From Lobulomyces angularis (Eukaryota > Chytridiomycota > Chytridiomycetes > Lobulomycetales > Lobulomycetaceae), in NCBI GenBank assembly GCA_027604685.1, contig JADHYX010000498.1, positions 1-14,274 on the forward strand: a stretch of 14,274 bases of DNA, read 5' to 3'. This document shows, one piece after another, positions 1 through 8,917 of this stretch; positions within the stretch are counted from its first letter, which is position 1; every line of letters starts with the position of its first letter. Under the pieces are notes generated by a model. That model worked only from the letters and a program-made list of their open reading frames with translations, did no database searches and was not told where the DNA came from. A program made the translations under genes and the position numbers.

Positions 1-574
1 TATTTTTTTATTTTTTTTAAAAAAAAAAAATATATTTTCTTTTCTTGTAATTAAAAACAACAGTATTTTTTTAATAAAAAATTAAATTTAATAATAATAT
101 AAATATTTTGTATTTCTAATTTTTTTGCATTTATTTTTTATGGTAATGAAAATTTCAGAATTTTTAAAAAATTTTTTTTTTCTTAAAAACATTAACTTTT
201 AAAAATATTTATGAAATACTAAACAATTTCTTATTCCATTCATTAAAATATGTACAAAAATTATCAAAAAACAAAAATAATTTAAAAAGAAAAAAATTAT
301 TTCTTATAATTTATCCATTTCGTTCATCGTAGATACACATTGATAGTAATTTCAGATATGCCTAAATGAACAAATTATTCCAGTTAAATATATATGGAGA
401 GCAAAAAACCAGATAAAAAGCTGATAAAAAAAAGAAAATAAATTAAGAGAAACTTAATTTTTCTTGTTTAATGAAAAAAAAAAAAAAATTAAAAAGAAAA
501 AAAGAGAAAATATTCAATTTCTTTTTTTAAAAAAATAAATTTTTAAAAATGAATATTTTCTTCTTTCTTTCTTT
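1..574. other. A+T-rich flank downstream of paralogue A
   Basis: I see long A and T runs, no frame with believable composition, and no RNA gene. The less biased patch at about 310-415 shows no protein I can recognise. The 3' UTR of the minus-strand gene should lie at the right end. Confidence 0.6.
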
Positions 575-1432
575 TTAGTTTTTTTTTTTAGATTTCTTGG
601 AAAAATTTAGCTGTGATGATTTATTTTCTTCTTCCAGCAACTTAATTTTTGTTGTCCATATATTTTTAACTGGTATCAGTTCTTTAAACCAATCACGATA
701 TTCTCCTGTAGTCTGCAACACATCATCTTGTTCAAGAATAGCAGCGTCATAATCTTTTTGTAAATTATTCACTGTTACTTCACGATCATGTAACTTTCCT
801 TCAATTTTGGATTTAACAGATTTTACCATGGATACCACTGAAATTACAACTTCTTTTTCTAGTTTCAGTTCATCGCATTCTTTGCATGCATCTGCGAGCT
901 CACTTCTCAATACATCATCACCATACCTAGAAATTTGTAATCTAGTTATAGAACTGGAGATTAACTGAGTAACGTGTTCTTTAAAATTCCCATCTAAACA
1001 AAAGTAGTTATATTATGTTATTAACATAAAAGAGTTGTACCAGTAAATTTTTTTTTCTTTGAAGAAAATGTAAAAATATTATCATGAATACTTTTTACTT
1101 TTATGATAGCTTCTGAATTTGTTAAATAAAATTCACGAAGCGAACTCTTTTTTGAGTTGTACTTTGCCGTATGTGAGATATCAGCAAAATTCTGTTGTAT
1201 GATAAAAAATAGAATTTGTCAGTTTTTTCATAAATTTATTTTTTTATTTTACCTCAATTATTCTTTTTAAAACCTTACTGCTGACATATTCTCCATTAAA
1301 AACAACAGTTACTTTTTCTTTTTTAAATGTTTGAAAAAAATATCCAAAGGATTTTGTGCGATCATGTATTTTGAAAGAAAGTTGTTCGGATTTGCTGGAG
1401 TTAGGAAAGTCGGAGTTTAGCAAGACAGACAT
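575..1432 (-). CDS. Coiled-coil protein of unknown function, paralogue A (3 exons)
   Basis: I do not recognise this family. The model joins exons 1253-1432, 1041-1191 and 575-993, giving 249 residues and a TAA stop. Both introns (61 and 47 nt) are GT-AG, in phase 0 and phase 1. Residues 1-110 look like a mixed alpha/beta head: a strand (KVTVVF) is followed by a helix ending VLKRIIE, and the head ends in FTFSSK. Residues about 111-230 are helical and charged with coiled-coil character, and the tail is basic (SKKSKKKN). The start is the first ATG of the frame and begins MSVLLNS, resembling MSLFTNS of the divergent gene at 1989-2837. That gene has the same exon boundaries and phases, so the two are paralogues. 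A head followed by a coiled coil resembles the XRCC4/SAS-6-like plan, but that is a guess from architecture only. The basic tail could be a nuclear signal. Confidence 0.75.
1013..1029. repeat. Perfect 17-nt palindrome inside intron 2 of paralogue A
   Basis: The arms TTATGTTA and TAACATAA flank a single T. It lies inside the 47-nt intron 994-1040 and could fold into a hairpin in the pre-mRNA. All arms are A+T-rich, so chance is possible. Confidence 0.4.
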
Positions 1433-1988
1433 TTTTAATTTTTTTTTTATTATTTTATGCTATATCAATCTTTTAGTTATCTTTAATTTTCTTTTCAAAT
1501 ATTTTATTTTTATTTTTTGTATGATGTATTTATTTATTTTTTTGCTTTTTATCAAAAATAAAAAAAAAAAATTACAACAAAATTCTTTCTTTTTTTTTTC
1601 TTTCCTATTTTTTTTTTTTTTTTATTTTCGTGTTAAAAAACCATTCTTGTTCCATAATTTTTTTTTCAACTTCAAAATTGATCCAAAGTCTAACCAAAAA
1701 TTGTAAAAGTTGATTTACACACAACTTTTAAAGTGAAGAAATTCACAACCCTTTGGCTTTTCTCTAACTTAATATTTGACTGTTTAAAGAAAATGTTGGA
1801 AAAAAAAACACGAAAAACAAGAATAAAAAAAAAAGTGAAGAAAAAGAAAAGGAAAAGAAAAGGAAAAGAAAAGGAAAAGAAAAGGAAAAGGAAAGAAAAA
1901 GTTAATAGATAAAAGGGCACAATAAAATTAAATCAAAAAAAGTTAATTTTTTTAAGAAACAAAATCAAACATCATAATATTTTTAAAA
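1433..1988. promoter_or_regulatory. Shared upstream region of the divergent paralogue pair
   Basis: These 556 bp separate the start codons of the two divergent coiled-coil genes, so both promoters should lie here. The left half is T-rich on the plus strand with long T runs. The right half carries a polypurine tandem repeat at 1837-1901. No convincing TATA box can be singled out because the whole stretch is A+T-rich. Open frames seen here (for example 1356-1706 plus and 1690-1920 minus) are Phe/Lys-rich artefacts of the homopolymer runs. Confidence 0.5.
1837..1901. repeat. Polypurine tract with 11-nt tandem repeat
   Basis: Every base from 1837 to 1901 on the plus strand is A or G. From about 1845 the tract resolves into roughly four copies of an 11-nt unit, GAAAAGGAAAA, followed by an imperfect end. 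It lies about 90 to 150 bp upstream of the plus paralogue's start codon. Such tracts exclude nucleosomes or form triplexes in other systems; any role here is inference. Confidence 0.8.
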
Positions 1989-2837
1989 ATGTCACTATTT
2001 ACCAACTCTTTTTTTGAAAGTTCCGTTGTTACTGACACTTGTTTTCAAGTAGAAGAACTGATCAACTCCAGCTTTTTAACCAAGTTTCTAGGTTGCAATA
2101 AGAAATCAAAGGTAAGAGTTACCTTTTATAATCATGGAATATCTTTAGAAAAGCTTGTGGAACTTATAGAGGTAAAAAAGAAAAACCCGTTTTTGAAATT
2201 TTGTAATAGAAGTACTCCGATTTCCGCTATGTGGTGTTTGAGGATATAAAAAGGGAAGGAAAGTATCTAATTGTTTCAGAAGTAGATCCAGAATTGATTT
2301 TAAATTTAAAACAAGTTGAAGAAACTGTTTTTGAATTTTCATCAAAGTGTAAATTTATAGGTAATATAAAAATAATATCAAAAAACATTATCAATTTTGT
2401 TACTATTTTTTTTTTTTTATTTGGCAGATTACACTCTAAAGCAACATTTGGAAGATTTGTTTACCAATGTAATTTCCAATTTTTTTACAGGACTAAATGA
2501 AAAGACTCGATTAGAGGATGAAACAGAGTCTTTTAAGGAGGAGGCCATTCTTCTTAGAGAAGAAATCACCTGTATCCGTGAAGAAATGAAAGAGATTGAT
2601 GTAGAAAACGCATCTTTTTGTGAAGAGAAACAGGCAATTGAACTTTCAATCCATGCTTTAAAGAAAAAGTTAAAATGTACTCTTTTGGAAACAAAAGAGC
2701 TCATCTATGCAGGTAATGAAGCAGGCCGAAATTACTTAATGCTCGAAAATGAAGTAATTGCCTTAAGAGATTACTACAAAAATTTGGTGAATAAAATAAA
2801 AAGTCATTTTACTGAAGTAAATTCTGTCAAAGAGTAA
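1989..2837 (+). CDS. Coiled-coil protein of unknown function, paralogue B (3 exons)
   Basis: This is the divergent partner of the gene at 575-1432. Exons 1989-2171, 2210-2360 and 2428-2837 join into 247 residues ending in TAA. The introns are 38 and 67 nt, in phase 0 and phase 1, at the same positions as in the partner; exon 2 is 151 nt in both. Residues 1-111 form the head: KVRVTF, then a helix ending LVELIE, and the head closes with FEFSSK, matching FTFSSK in the partner. Residues about 112-247 are strongly helical with Glu/Lys/Leu periodicity (a long coiled coil), more regular than in the partner. A GTAAG at 2109 is not used as a donor, because reading through it keeps the strand shared with the partner. 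Function is unknown. The head plus coiled coil recalls XRCC4/SAS-6-like proteins, without motif proof. Nuf2 lies about 1.06 kb downstream on the same strand. Confidence 0.8.
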
Positions 2838-2840
2838 ATG

Positions 2841-2905
2841 CAATTGATGGGCACGAAGGTACAAAGTTTAAGCATCAGCTTAAAGTACCTTTGCACCAAT
2901 AATTG
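2841..2905 (+). repeat. Imperfect 65-nt inverted repeat after the paralogue B stop
   Basis: The inverted repeat begins 3 nt after the stop codon. The inner stem TTTAAGC/GCTTAAA is perfect around the loop ATCA. The outer arms, from CAATTG to GGTAC on the left and GTACC to AATTG on the right, pair over about 21 nt with a few mismatches. A 4-nt bulge (AAAG) separates the two stems. It would be in the 3' UTR of the coiled-coil gene and could act in mRNA 3'-end stability or be a decayed small mobile inverted repeat. Confidence 0.65.
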
Positions 2906-3733
2906 CAAATTACTCTTGGATGATTTGGTTACTTGTTCTTTTTATTAATAGGACTGAAGTTAAAAACATGAAATGGAAAGAAGTTATTTTTAAATTAAGC
3001 ATGAGAGTAGTATTTTTCAAAGTAAAAGTATTTTTCAACTCAATTAATGATAATGAGTTCAGAAATTCAGTTTTACTCTAAAATTAATTGAAATAGATTT
3101 AGTTATTTTATAAAGAGTTTTTAAGTATGTAGACTTTTGATTAAAGGAATACAGATAAAAATAAAAAAACAATTAAAGAACGTCTATATACCATTTAAAT
3201 AATCTGCTATTCAGAATATAATGTGAAAATTTTTACTTTTTTGAATTTCTACAATTTCCCACTAAAATTGATTCCAGCATTGATTCCATCATTTTTAAAA
3301 TACAAAAGTTACAAAAATTTGGTACTTTTTCCAGTTTTGTCATTTGAATAAAAGGAACCGTCAAAATGCTGCAAAGAACTCGTCACGAATTCAAATTTTT
3401 TTAATCAATTCATATCAAACTTGAATATTCTAAGCAAAACGGGTAAGTTTTCAAGTTTTCAATTTTTCTTATTCTATTGCTACGGTAAAATAATTTTGCT
3501 AATGAATTGGGAAACGTTTTTATCGTTCTTTAATTGCTTTTGTGAGCAATCAGGTTTTTGTAAGGTGTTTGGTATATTTTCAACTTTTTACTATTTTATT
3601 ATCCCAGCAATGAAATATTTGCAAATTTTAGGTAACTTTTTAAGTTTCTTTACTTTTACTGTCAACACTAAGTATTCGCAATTGATAAATCATAAGTATT
3701 TGCTAAGTTTGCATTTTTTGTAGATTAAGATTT

Positions 3734-3752
3734 GTCGGAGGCAGCCTCTGAC
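3734..3752. promoter_or_regulatory. G+C-rich 19-bp palindrome upstream of Nuf2
   Basis: GTCGGAGGC and GCCTCTGAC are inverted around a single central A, with only one imperfect pair (G opposite T). It stands out as the most G+C-rich short stretch in its surroundings and lies about 150 bp before the Nuf2 start codon. A dyad of this length is typical of a homodimeric factor's binding site. Which factor binds, if any, is unknown. Confidence 0.4.
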
Positions 3753-3900
3753 ATTGAGAAGATTTTTCCGTTTAATATAAAGGAAAATTTCGTTAACTTT
3801 ATAATTTCAATTTTTGAGATTAAAAAAAAACTTTTTTTTTCCTTTCAAAAAATTTTGTCCTATAAAACCCTCATCAATTATTTTTTTTTTTTGGTAAAAT

Positions 3901-5881
3901 ATGTTGGCAGAGCAGAAATTGTAAGTTTCTTTAAAAAAAAACTGAATGAAATTATTAAATTAAAACATAAACAGTAGCTTTCCTACTCTCACAAACTCTG
4001 AGATTACTAGCTGTTTTAATGATTTGGATCTTGGGTTTACATGCCAAAATGAAGATCGTAAACAAAAAATTTTTTCTTTATCTTTTTTATATGTAAAATT
4101 TACCTTGTTTTAAATGTCAGTCACTAAGCCCACTCCCCAGAAAACTTTCCTTATATACGAAGCTCTTGTTCTGTTGTTTATGGGTCAAAAAATTGAACGT
4201 GAAAATTTACATTTTAAACTGGTTGAAATTTTAGAACATCCTAACTTGCACTCCGAGAGGTATTTGCAAATAGAAATTTTATAAATAAATAAAATTAATG
4301 ATTACTATATTTACTAGTATTGTCTTGATGTCTTTATTCAAGTTACTTTTTAGTTTGTTATCAAAAATTGGAATTCATGACCTTACTTTAATAGATATAA
4401 CCCATCCTAGGCGTAAAAGTATCACCAGGTTAGTTTTTATAATTTTCAAGGACCTTCTTTTTCTAATTTTTTAACTTTCCATTTTTTTTTTATTATAGAA
4501 TTCTTTCAGCTTTAATTAATTTTGCCAAGTTTAGAGAGGAGCATTTGATGGTTTTTGACGAGTGCACATTAAAAACGGTTCTTTCATAATTTTCTTTTTA
4601 GTTTAAATTTCATAATGTATTATTTTTCACAGGATCAAGCCATTGAACAGGCTAGAATTTTAGAAGACCGAAATTTACAATTAGCTGAGAAAGTAAATAC
4701 ATTAGCGTAAAAAAAAAAAAAAGGAAAAAAAAAATAATATTAATATTATGTAATATTGATGTTCTTTAGTTTAAAACGGGAAGAGCAAAAGCCAGCGGTA
4801 GAGAAATTACAAAAACTTAATTCTGCTTTAGCAACAGATTTAATTGAATTACAAAAAATTCAAAAAAACCTCACAACTGAAGTTGAAAATTTAAGAAATA
4901 CGAAAGTTGATTTAGAAGCTAAGCTTGTAAAAAAAAAAATTCTGCAGTTCATGATTCAATTATTATTTTTTTTTTTTTATAGACAAATATCAATTTATCA
5001 TTTACAAGTGCAAAACAGGAATGTGAGCGCATTAGATCAAGAATAGTTGCTAATCCAGAAAAGTTAGAGCATGTTAGTTACATAAAAAATTTTTTTTTGT
5101 GTTTATATGTTTTATAATAATAATTTTTAGGCTATCAAAGACATGAACAGCAACGTAATTTCCACTAAACAGTTTGTTACTGATTTAGAATTAAAATCCA
5201 GAAAACTTGGAAAAAAATTGGAAATGTTGAGTGTTATTGAACATGTATAATTATTTTAAACAGATTTGGAACTTAATTTTTTTTTTTTTATTTAAGGAAA
5301 TATTTGGCTGTGTCAAAATTATGGAAGAATGTCAAGAAGATGTGAAAGAGTTTAAAATTTTGAAAATAAAAAATGTGAAATGTAAGGAGGATATTGAAAT
5401 TTATAAACAAGAAAAGAAGGATATTGGGATTAAGCAACAAGTAGACTATTTTGCTCAGTTTTATAATTTAATATATATTTTTATTTTAGCAAGGACAACG
5501 GCAGCTTACTGGGTGCAATGATAGAATTCAAAGGTTAATGTTTCATCAAACACAAAAACAAGACTCGTTAGATAAATCTATTGAATTGCTTATGTCAAAT
5601 TATTTGGTTAGTTTGGAAGAAGAAAAAAAAGTTCAGCTGGAGTTGGAAAAAGATCAGTGCTATGTAGATGAGCTGGAAAGACTTGTAATTAATTAAAAAA
5701 TAAAAAATAATAAAAAAAATTTTTTTTTAAGATAATCGAAAGAGAAAAAGAATGTGAAAATCAAGAAAATGATTTATGTCAAAAAATTATTCTTCTAAAT
5801 GAGCATTTAGAAAGTTATCAAAATTATATTAGCAGTGGATTTAAGTTTCACAAATTGTCAAATTCCTCCAACATCGCATAA
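3901..5881 (+). CDS. NUF2: Kinetochore protein Nuf2, NDC80-complex subunit (12 exons)
   Basis: Nuf2 pairs with Ndc80 through an N-terminal calponin-homology-like head and a coiled coil, and helps anchor spindle microtubules at the outer kinetochore. Exons: 3901-3920, 3978-4057, 4121-4259, 4318-4428, 4499-4577, 4633-4706, 4770-4926, 4983-5072, 5131-5244, 5297-5440, 5490-5684 and 5732-5881. All join in frame to 450 residues, the usual family length. Diagnostic head motifs are FFPTLTNSEI near residue 7, EDLTKPTPQK at 32-41 and LSALINFAKFREEHL near 118-132. Coiled coil follows to the C-terminus, with the family-like IRSRIVANPEKLEHAIKDM. EDLTKPTPQ is only rebuilt by splicing 4057 to 4121, which rules out the tempting ATG at 4114. 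The first coding exon is only 20 nt and its choice is the weakest part of the model. The donor of exon 6 is at 4707, because using 4693 breaks the frame. Confidence 0.93.
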
Positions 5882-6247
5882 ATTTATAAAAAAAAAAAAA
5901 AAAAATTTAAAATAATAGTAATTAAATTAAGTTCATATAAGAAAAAATTCAAAATTATAAAAAAAAAAAAAATATAAAATAATAAGTATCATAGTTTTAT
6001 TAAATTAATTTTTTAATTTTTTAATTTTTTCTTTCATTTTTTGGTTGGAGTTGAAATATATAATTAATAAAAAAGGTAGTATTTATTATGAAAAAATAAA
6101 AAAATCTTATTGTATACCAAAATATCTTTTATTTTAATACATATGTACGTACATAACTATTCAAATATTTTGTTTTTATTTTGTTATTATTTCATATTAA
6201 ATTACCCTTTTTAATAAAAAAAGAAGGGGGGAAAAAAATTTTTTTTG
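5882..6247. other. Convergent intergenic spacer between Nuf2 and NSUN5
   Basis: Both flanking genes end here, so this stretch holds two 3' UTRs and their polyadenylation signals. In such A+T-rich DNA, AATAAA-like words are too common to assign. The only standout is a perfect 14-nt palindrome at 6142-6155. Confidence 0.6.
6142..6155. repeat. Perfect 14-nt palindrome TATGTACGTACATA
   Basis: It is self-complementary over its full length, with a GTAC-GTAC core, and sits about 260 bp past the Nuf2 stop and about 90 bp past the NSUN5 stop. It could be a protein-binding dyad or part of a termination region. There is no further support. Confidence 0.35.
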
Positions 6248-8323
6248 TTACATTTCTATTTTTTCAAATAAAGCGACAAAAAAGCCAATCGTAAAATCTT
6301 GTTCAGGGTAACTTCTGAGCATCTTTTCAGAATCTTGAAATGTATTTAGTCCCCTGTTTTTCCAAGTGTCAAGAACTTTTTTTTTTTCACATAGTTGAAA
6401 GTTTTTGTTTTGACTTAAAGCTTTCATAACAACCTAATTTTTTTATAAAAAAAATTAAAATAAAAAAAAGCATTGTTTTTTTTTAATGTACCTCTTCATT
6501 TTCAATGGTATTTACTGAACAGGTGGAATAACAAATTTTTTTAATATTTGGAAATTTAAAGCAGTGTAGGATGCATTCTAATTGAAAATCTGCCAAAGAT
6601 TTTAACCTTGCCATTTCTTCTTCCTCCTTTAACTTTTCTAACGAATCCAGATCCTCTACTTCGTCTTTATGGTCCTGTTGAGAAATTAACAGATCCATTC
6701 GAGACACTATTCCAGATCCACTACAAGACGGATCTAGTAAAATGTATTCTACATCCTTATAAATTTCGTCATTGGGATCAACATTTAAGAAATTTTCGCA
6801 AGAAGAAGTAACGGCTAAAAGTTTTATAAAAGAAGAAAAATAATGAGTTGTTTTATTTTTTTTTATGGCGGTATTGTATACATGAACATCCTGCTTTTTT
6901 TATTAATGCATTTAATGTCTGCAATCTCCTTTCACTATGATCAAAAGCAAAAATTCTTCCGTCGTTGTCTATTATTGACGCTAGGTGAGAAGTTTTATTA
7001 CCAGGGGCGGCACAACAATCTAGTTGATAAAATAAATTTATTTCTTCTACAATATAAAAAATTTATTTATTTACCTATAATGTGACTACCTTTAGGAGGA
7101 TTTAAGATATACGCAGGAAAACAACTGGCTTTGTCTTGTAGTATAATAGAGCCGTTTAACAATAACCTAAATAAAAAAATTAATGGAAACGAAATAAAAA
7201 ATAATAAAAATAAAAAAAATTTTACTTGTTGTCATGAAAATCGGTATTTTTAGAAAATATTAATAAATCATTTAAATGAATGTCTCTCATAAAAGTTTTA
7301 GATTTTAAATTCTTAAAAGAGTTAATGACTTTTGCAGCATCCTCAAAAAGTGAAATATCAGGGTTAATCAATTCGTATCCCTGAGCTTTAAAAACATTGA
7401 TAACTTCTTCCATACTGGCTTTTAATTTATTCACCCTTACATATCTTGGAATATCATCTGCAATATTTTTAAAAAAAGAAATTAAAAAAGAAAAGACAGA
7501 TGGAAAAAAAATAAAAATAAAATTAAGTTTTTATAAAAATTTTCCAAAAATAAAAAAAAAAAAATTGTAAAACCTTCAATTCTAAATTTTTCATCTATTA
7601 AATCTTCATTTTTGATTACCCCCATTTTATTTTTTAAGTTTAGTAGTTCCTTTCGAAGTGTTTCTTTATGTTTTAAAACTATCTTTTTGTAATATCCAAA
7701 TTCTTTTAAGCCTAATAAAAGTAAAAAATTTTTAGATTGATAAAGTTTGTCCAAAAAATGAAAAAAAGAAAAAACAATTTGAACAAAGCCATTTTTTAAC
7801 AAGGTAAATTTTAAAAGTATTTTGCCTTAGAGTAAAAAATAATAGTTACCTCGAAAAAATAGCAACTGGTATGTTAAAAGTAAAGCAACATGTTCATCAA
7901 GCTTTTATTTTGTTTTTTAAAGTTTTTTTTTTTAAAGCAACAGTTAAAAAAATTTAAATTAAACTTTTTTTTTTATTTTTTTACCGATTTCTCCTCCGCT
8001 AATAAATTAGAATTCTTTATAATAATTTGTAAAGGTTTTTTAAATTTTAAAGTTTGGGTAATAATTTTTAACAAATTTTTTTTTTGGTTTTGAATGTTTT
8101 TACTGTATATCAAGTTTTTTAGGTTAACTTTTTTTGTTAAACATTTTTTTAAAATTTCACCACTTTCATCCAAAAAGTTAATTTTTTTATTTTTTAACGT
8201 TTTAGTTTTGTTGATTGCAGTACATTTTGAAGAATTAATTGATCCAGAAACTAATGTTTTTTTTGACGACTTATTTGGTTTTGATAACTTTGTAGTAACA
8301 CTTGTTTTTTTATTTTTTCCCAT
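6248..8323 (-). CDS. NSUN5: rRNA (cytosine-C5) methyltransferase, NSUN5/Rcm1 type (8 exons)
   Basis: NSUN5 (yeast Rcm1) methylates a conserved cytosine of large-subunit rRNA using S-adenosylmethionine, in the nucleolus. Exons: 7985-8323, 7850-7901, 7574-7711, 7226-7457, 7075-7166, 6882-7019, 6492-6814 and 6248-6433. They join to 499 residues ending in TAA. Residues 1-60 are Lys/Ser-rich, consistent with nucleolar targeting. The family signature PRYVRVN follows the helical N-terminal region. The SAM-binding motif I DCCAAPGNKTSHL starts at residue 285. Motif IV DPSCSGSG (Cys361) and motif VI YSTCSV (Cys429) carry both cysteines of the RCMT mechanism; the motif VI Cys is the nucleophile and the motif IV Cys assists product release. 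DPSC rather than DPPC is typical of NSUN5 and separates it from NSUN1/2. An acidic insert (KEEEE) lies between IV and VI. The C-terminus is IGFFVALFEK, the usual family ending. It is complete with no missing key residue. Confidence 0.95.
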
Positions 8324-8917
8324 TGTATTTAATGTAACAAAAAAAAAAAAAAATACTTCGAGTTCTTTAGAAATTTTTCTTTTATAACTTTTGAAAAATA
8401 AAAAAAAATAAAATACATATCAGGGAATGTGTGCACTTTTTTGTTGTTGGATGATTTAATATATAATTTGCGAAAACAGCCATAACAAAATCAAAATATT
8501 AAGTTTTGCCAGAAAATTAATGTCAATAAGTTGCTTTTTATATTCTTTTTAATTATCATAGCAATAGTTGATTTTCATTTTCTTCTATTTTTTTTGCAAA
8601 TTCTTTTTTTTTTTAAAACATTTTGAACTTTCAACAAAAAACATCTCATTTCCAAACATTTAAAAACTTGAAAACATTATGTATAAATATATATATATTT
8701 TTTTATTTTTTTTTTAACTTTCATAAAAATTTATATATTATACAATTTGCTTAAAGAAAAGTTATGATTTTTGTTTTTTTTTATTTTTTATTAAGTTTGC
8801 CATCTCCTAATAAAAAAAAGTTATATTTTGCATTAGAGGAAGTATATATTTTATAAAAAAAAAAAAAGGAAGGAAATGAAAAATTGAATATATAAAAATA
8901 AACAAAATTAATTTTTT
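8324..8917. other. Intergenic spacer between CCDC47 and NSUN5
   Basis: This contains the NSUN5 upstream region and the CCDC47 3' UTR (both genes on minus). It is mostly A/T homopolymer runs, with a less biased patch at about 8419-8490. No open frame, RNA gene or clear promoter element could be supported. Confidence 0.6.

Larger units (their letters stand above)
2838..3900. other. Intergenic stretch upstream of Nuf2, no convincing gene
   Basis: Besides the hairpin at 2841-2905 and the palindrome at 3734-3752, I see no gene here that I can defend. Weak items: a 12-nt direct repeat (ATTGATTCCAGC then ATTGATTCCATC) at about 3267-3290; a 36-codon minus-strand frame 3233-3343 running through it; and a long Phe-rich open frame 3421-3723. 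The last contains GTAAG and TTTTAG splice-like signals but I could not assemble them into a conserved protein. It may hold an untranslated leader exon of Nuf2 or a decayed gene. Confidence 0.5.

Noticed and set aside
1356..1706. 116-codon plus-strand open frame
   Set aside because: It overlaps paralogue A exon 1 antisense and is otherwise Phe/Leu/Lys from T and A runs.
1690..1920. 76-codon minus-strand Phe-rich frame
   Set aside because: It is the complement of the polypurine repeat, with no believable protein composition.
3732..3977. 81-codon plus frame overlapping the palindrome and Nuf2 exon 1
   Set aside because: It starts at TTG, runs through T tracts, and conflicts with the Nuf2 start exon and first intron.
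4114..4259. ATG at 4114 as the Nuf2 start (MSVTKPTPQ)
   Set aside because: Splicing 4057 to 4121 rebuilds the conserved EDLTKPTPQ and adds the upstream head segment FFPTLTNSEI. The ATG then falls inside an intron.
4693..4769. GTAAAT at 4693 as the donor of Nuf2 exon 6
   Set aside because: It leads to a stop in the next exon. The donor at 4707 keeps the coiled coil in frame (AEKVNTLALKREEQ).
6608..7085. Plus-strand frames opposite NSUN5 exons 6 and 7
   Set aside because: They lie antisense to the conserved methyltransferase motifs and have no family signal.
7890..8387. Two plus-strand frames opposite NSUN5 exon 1
   Set aside because: These are antisense shadows of the Lys-rich N-terminus, reading as Phe-rich.
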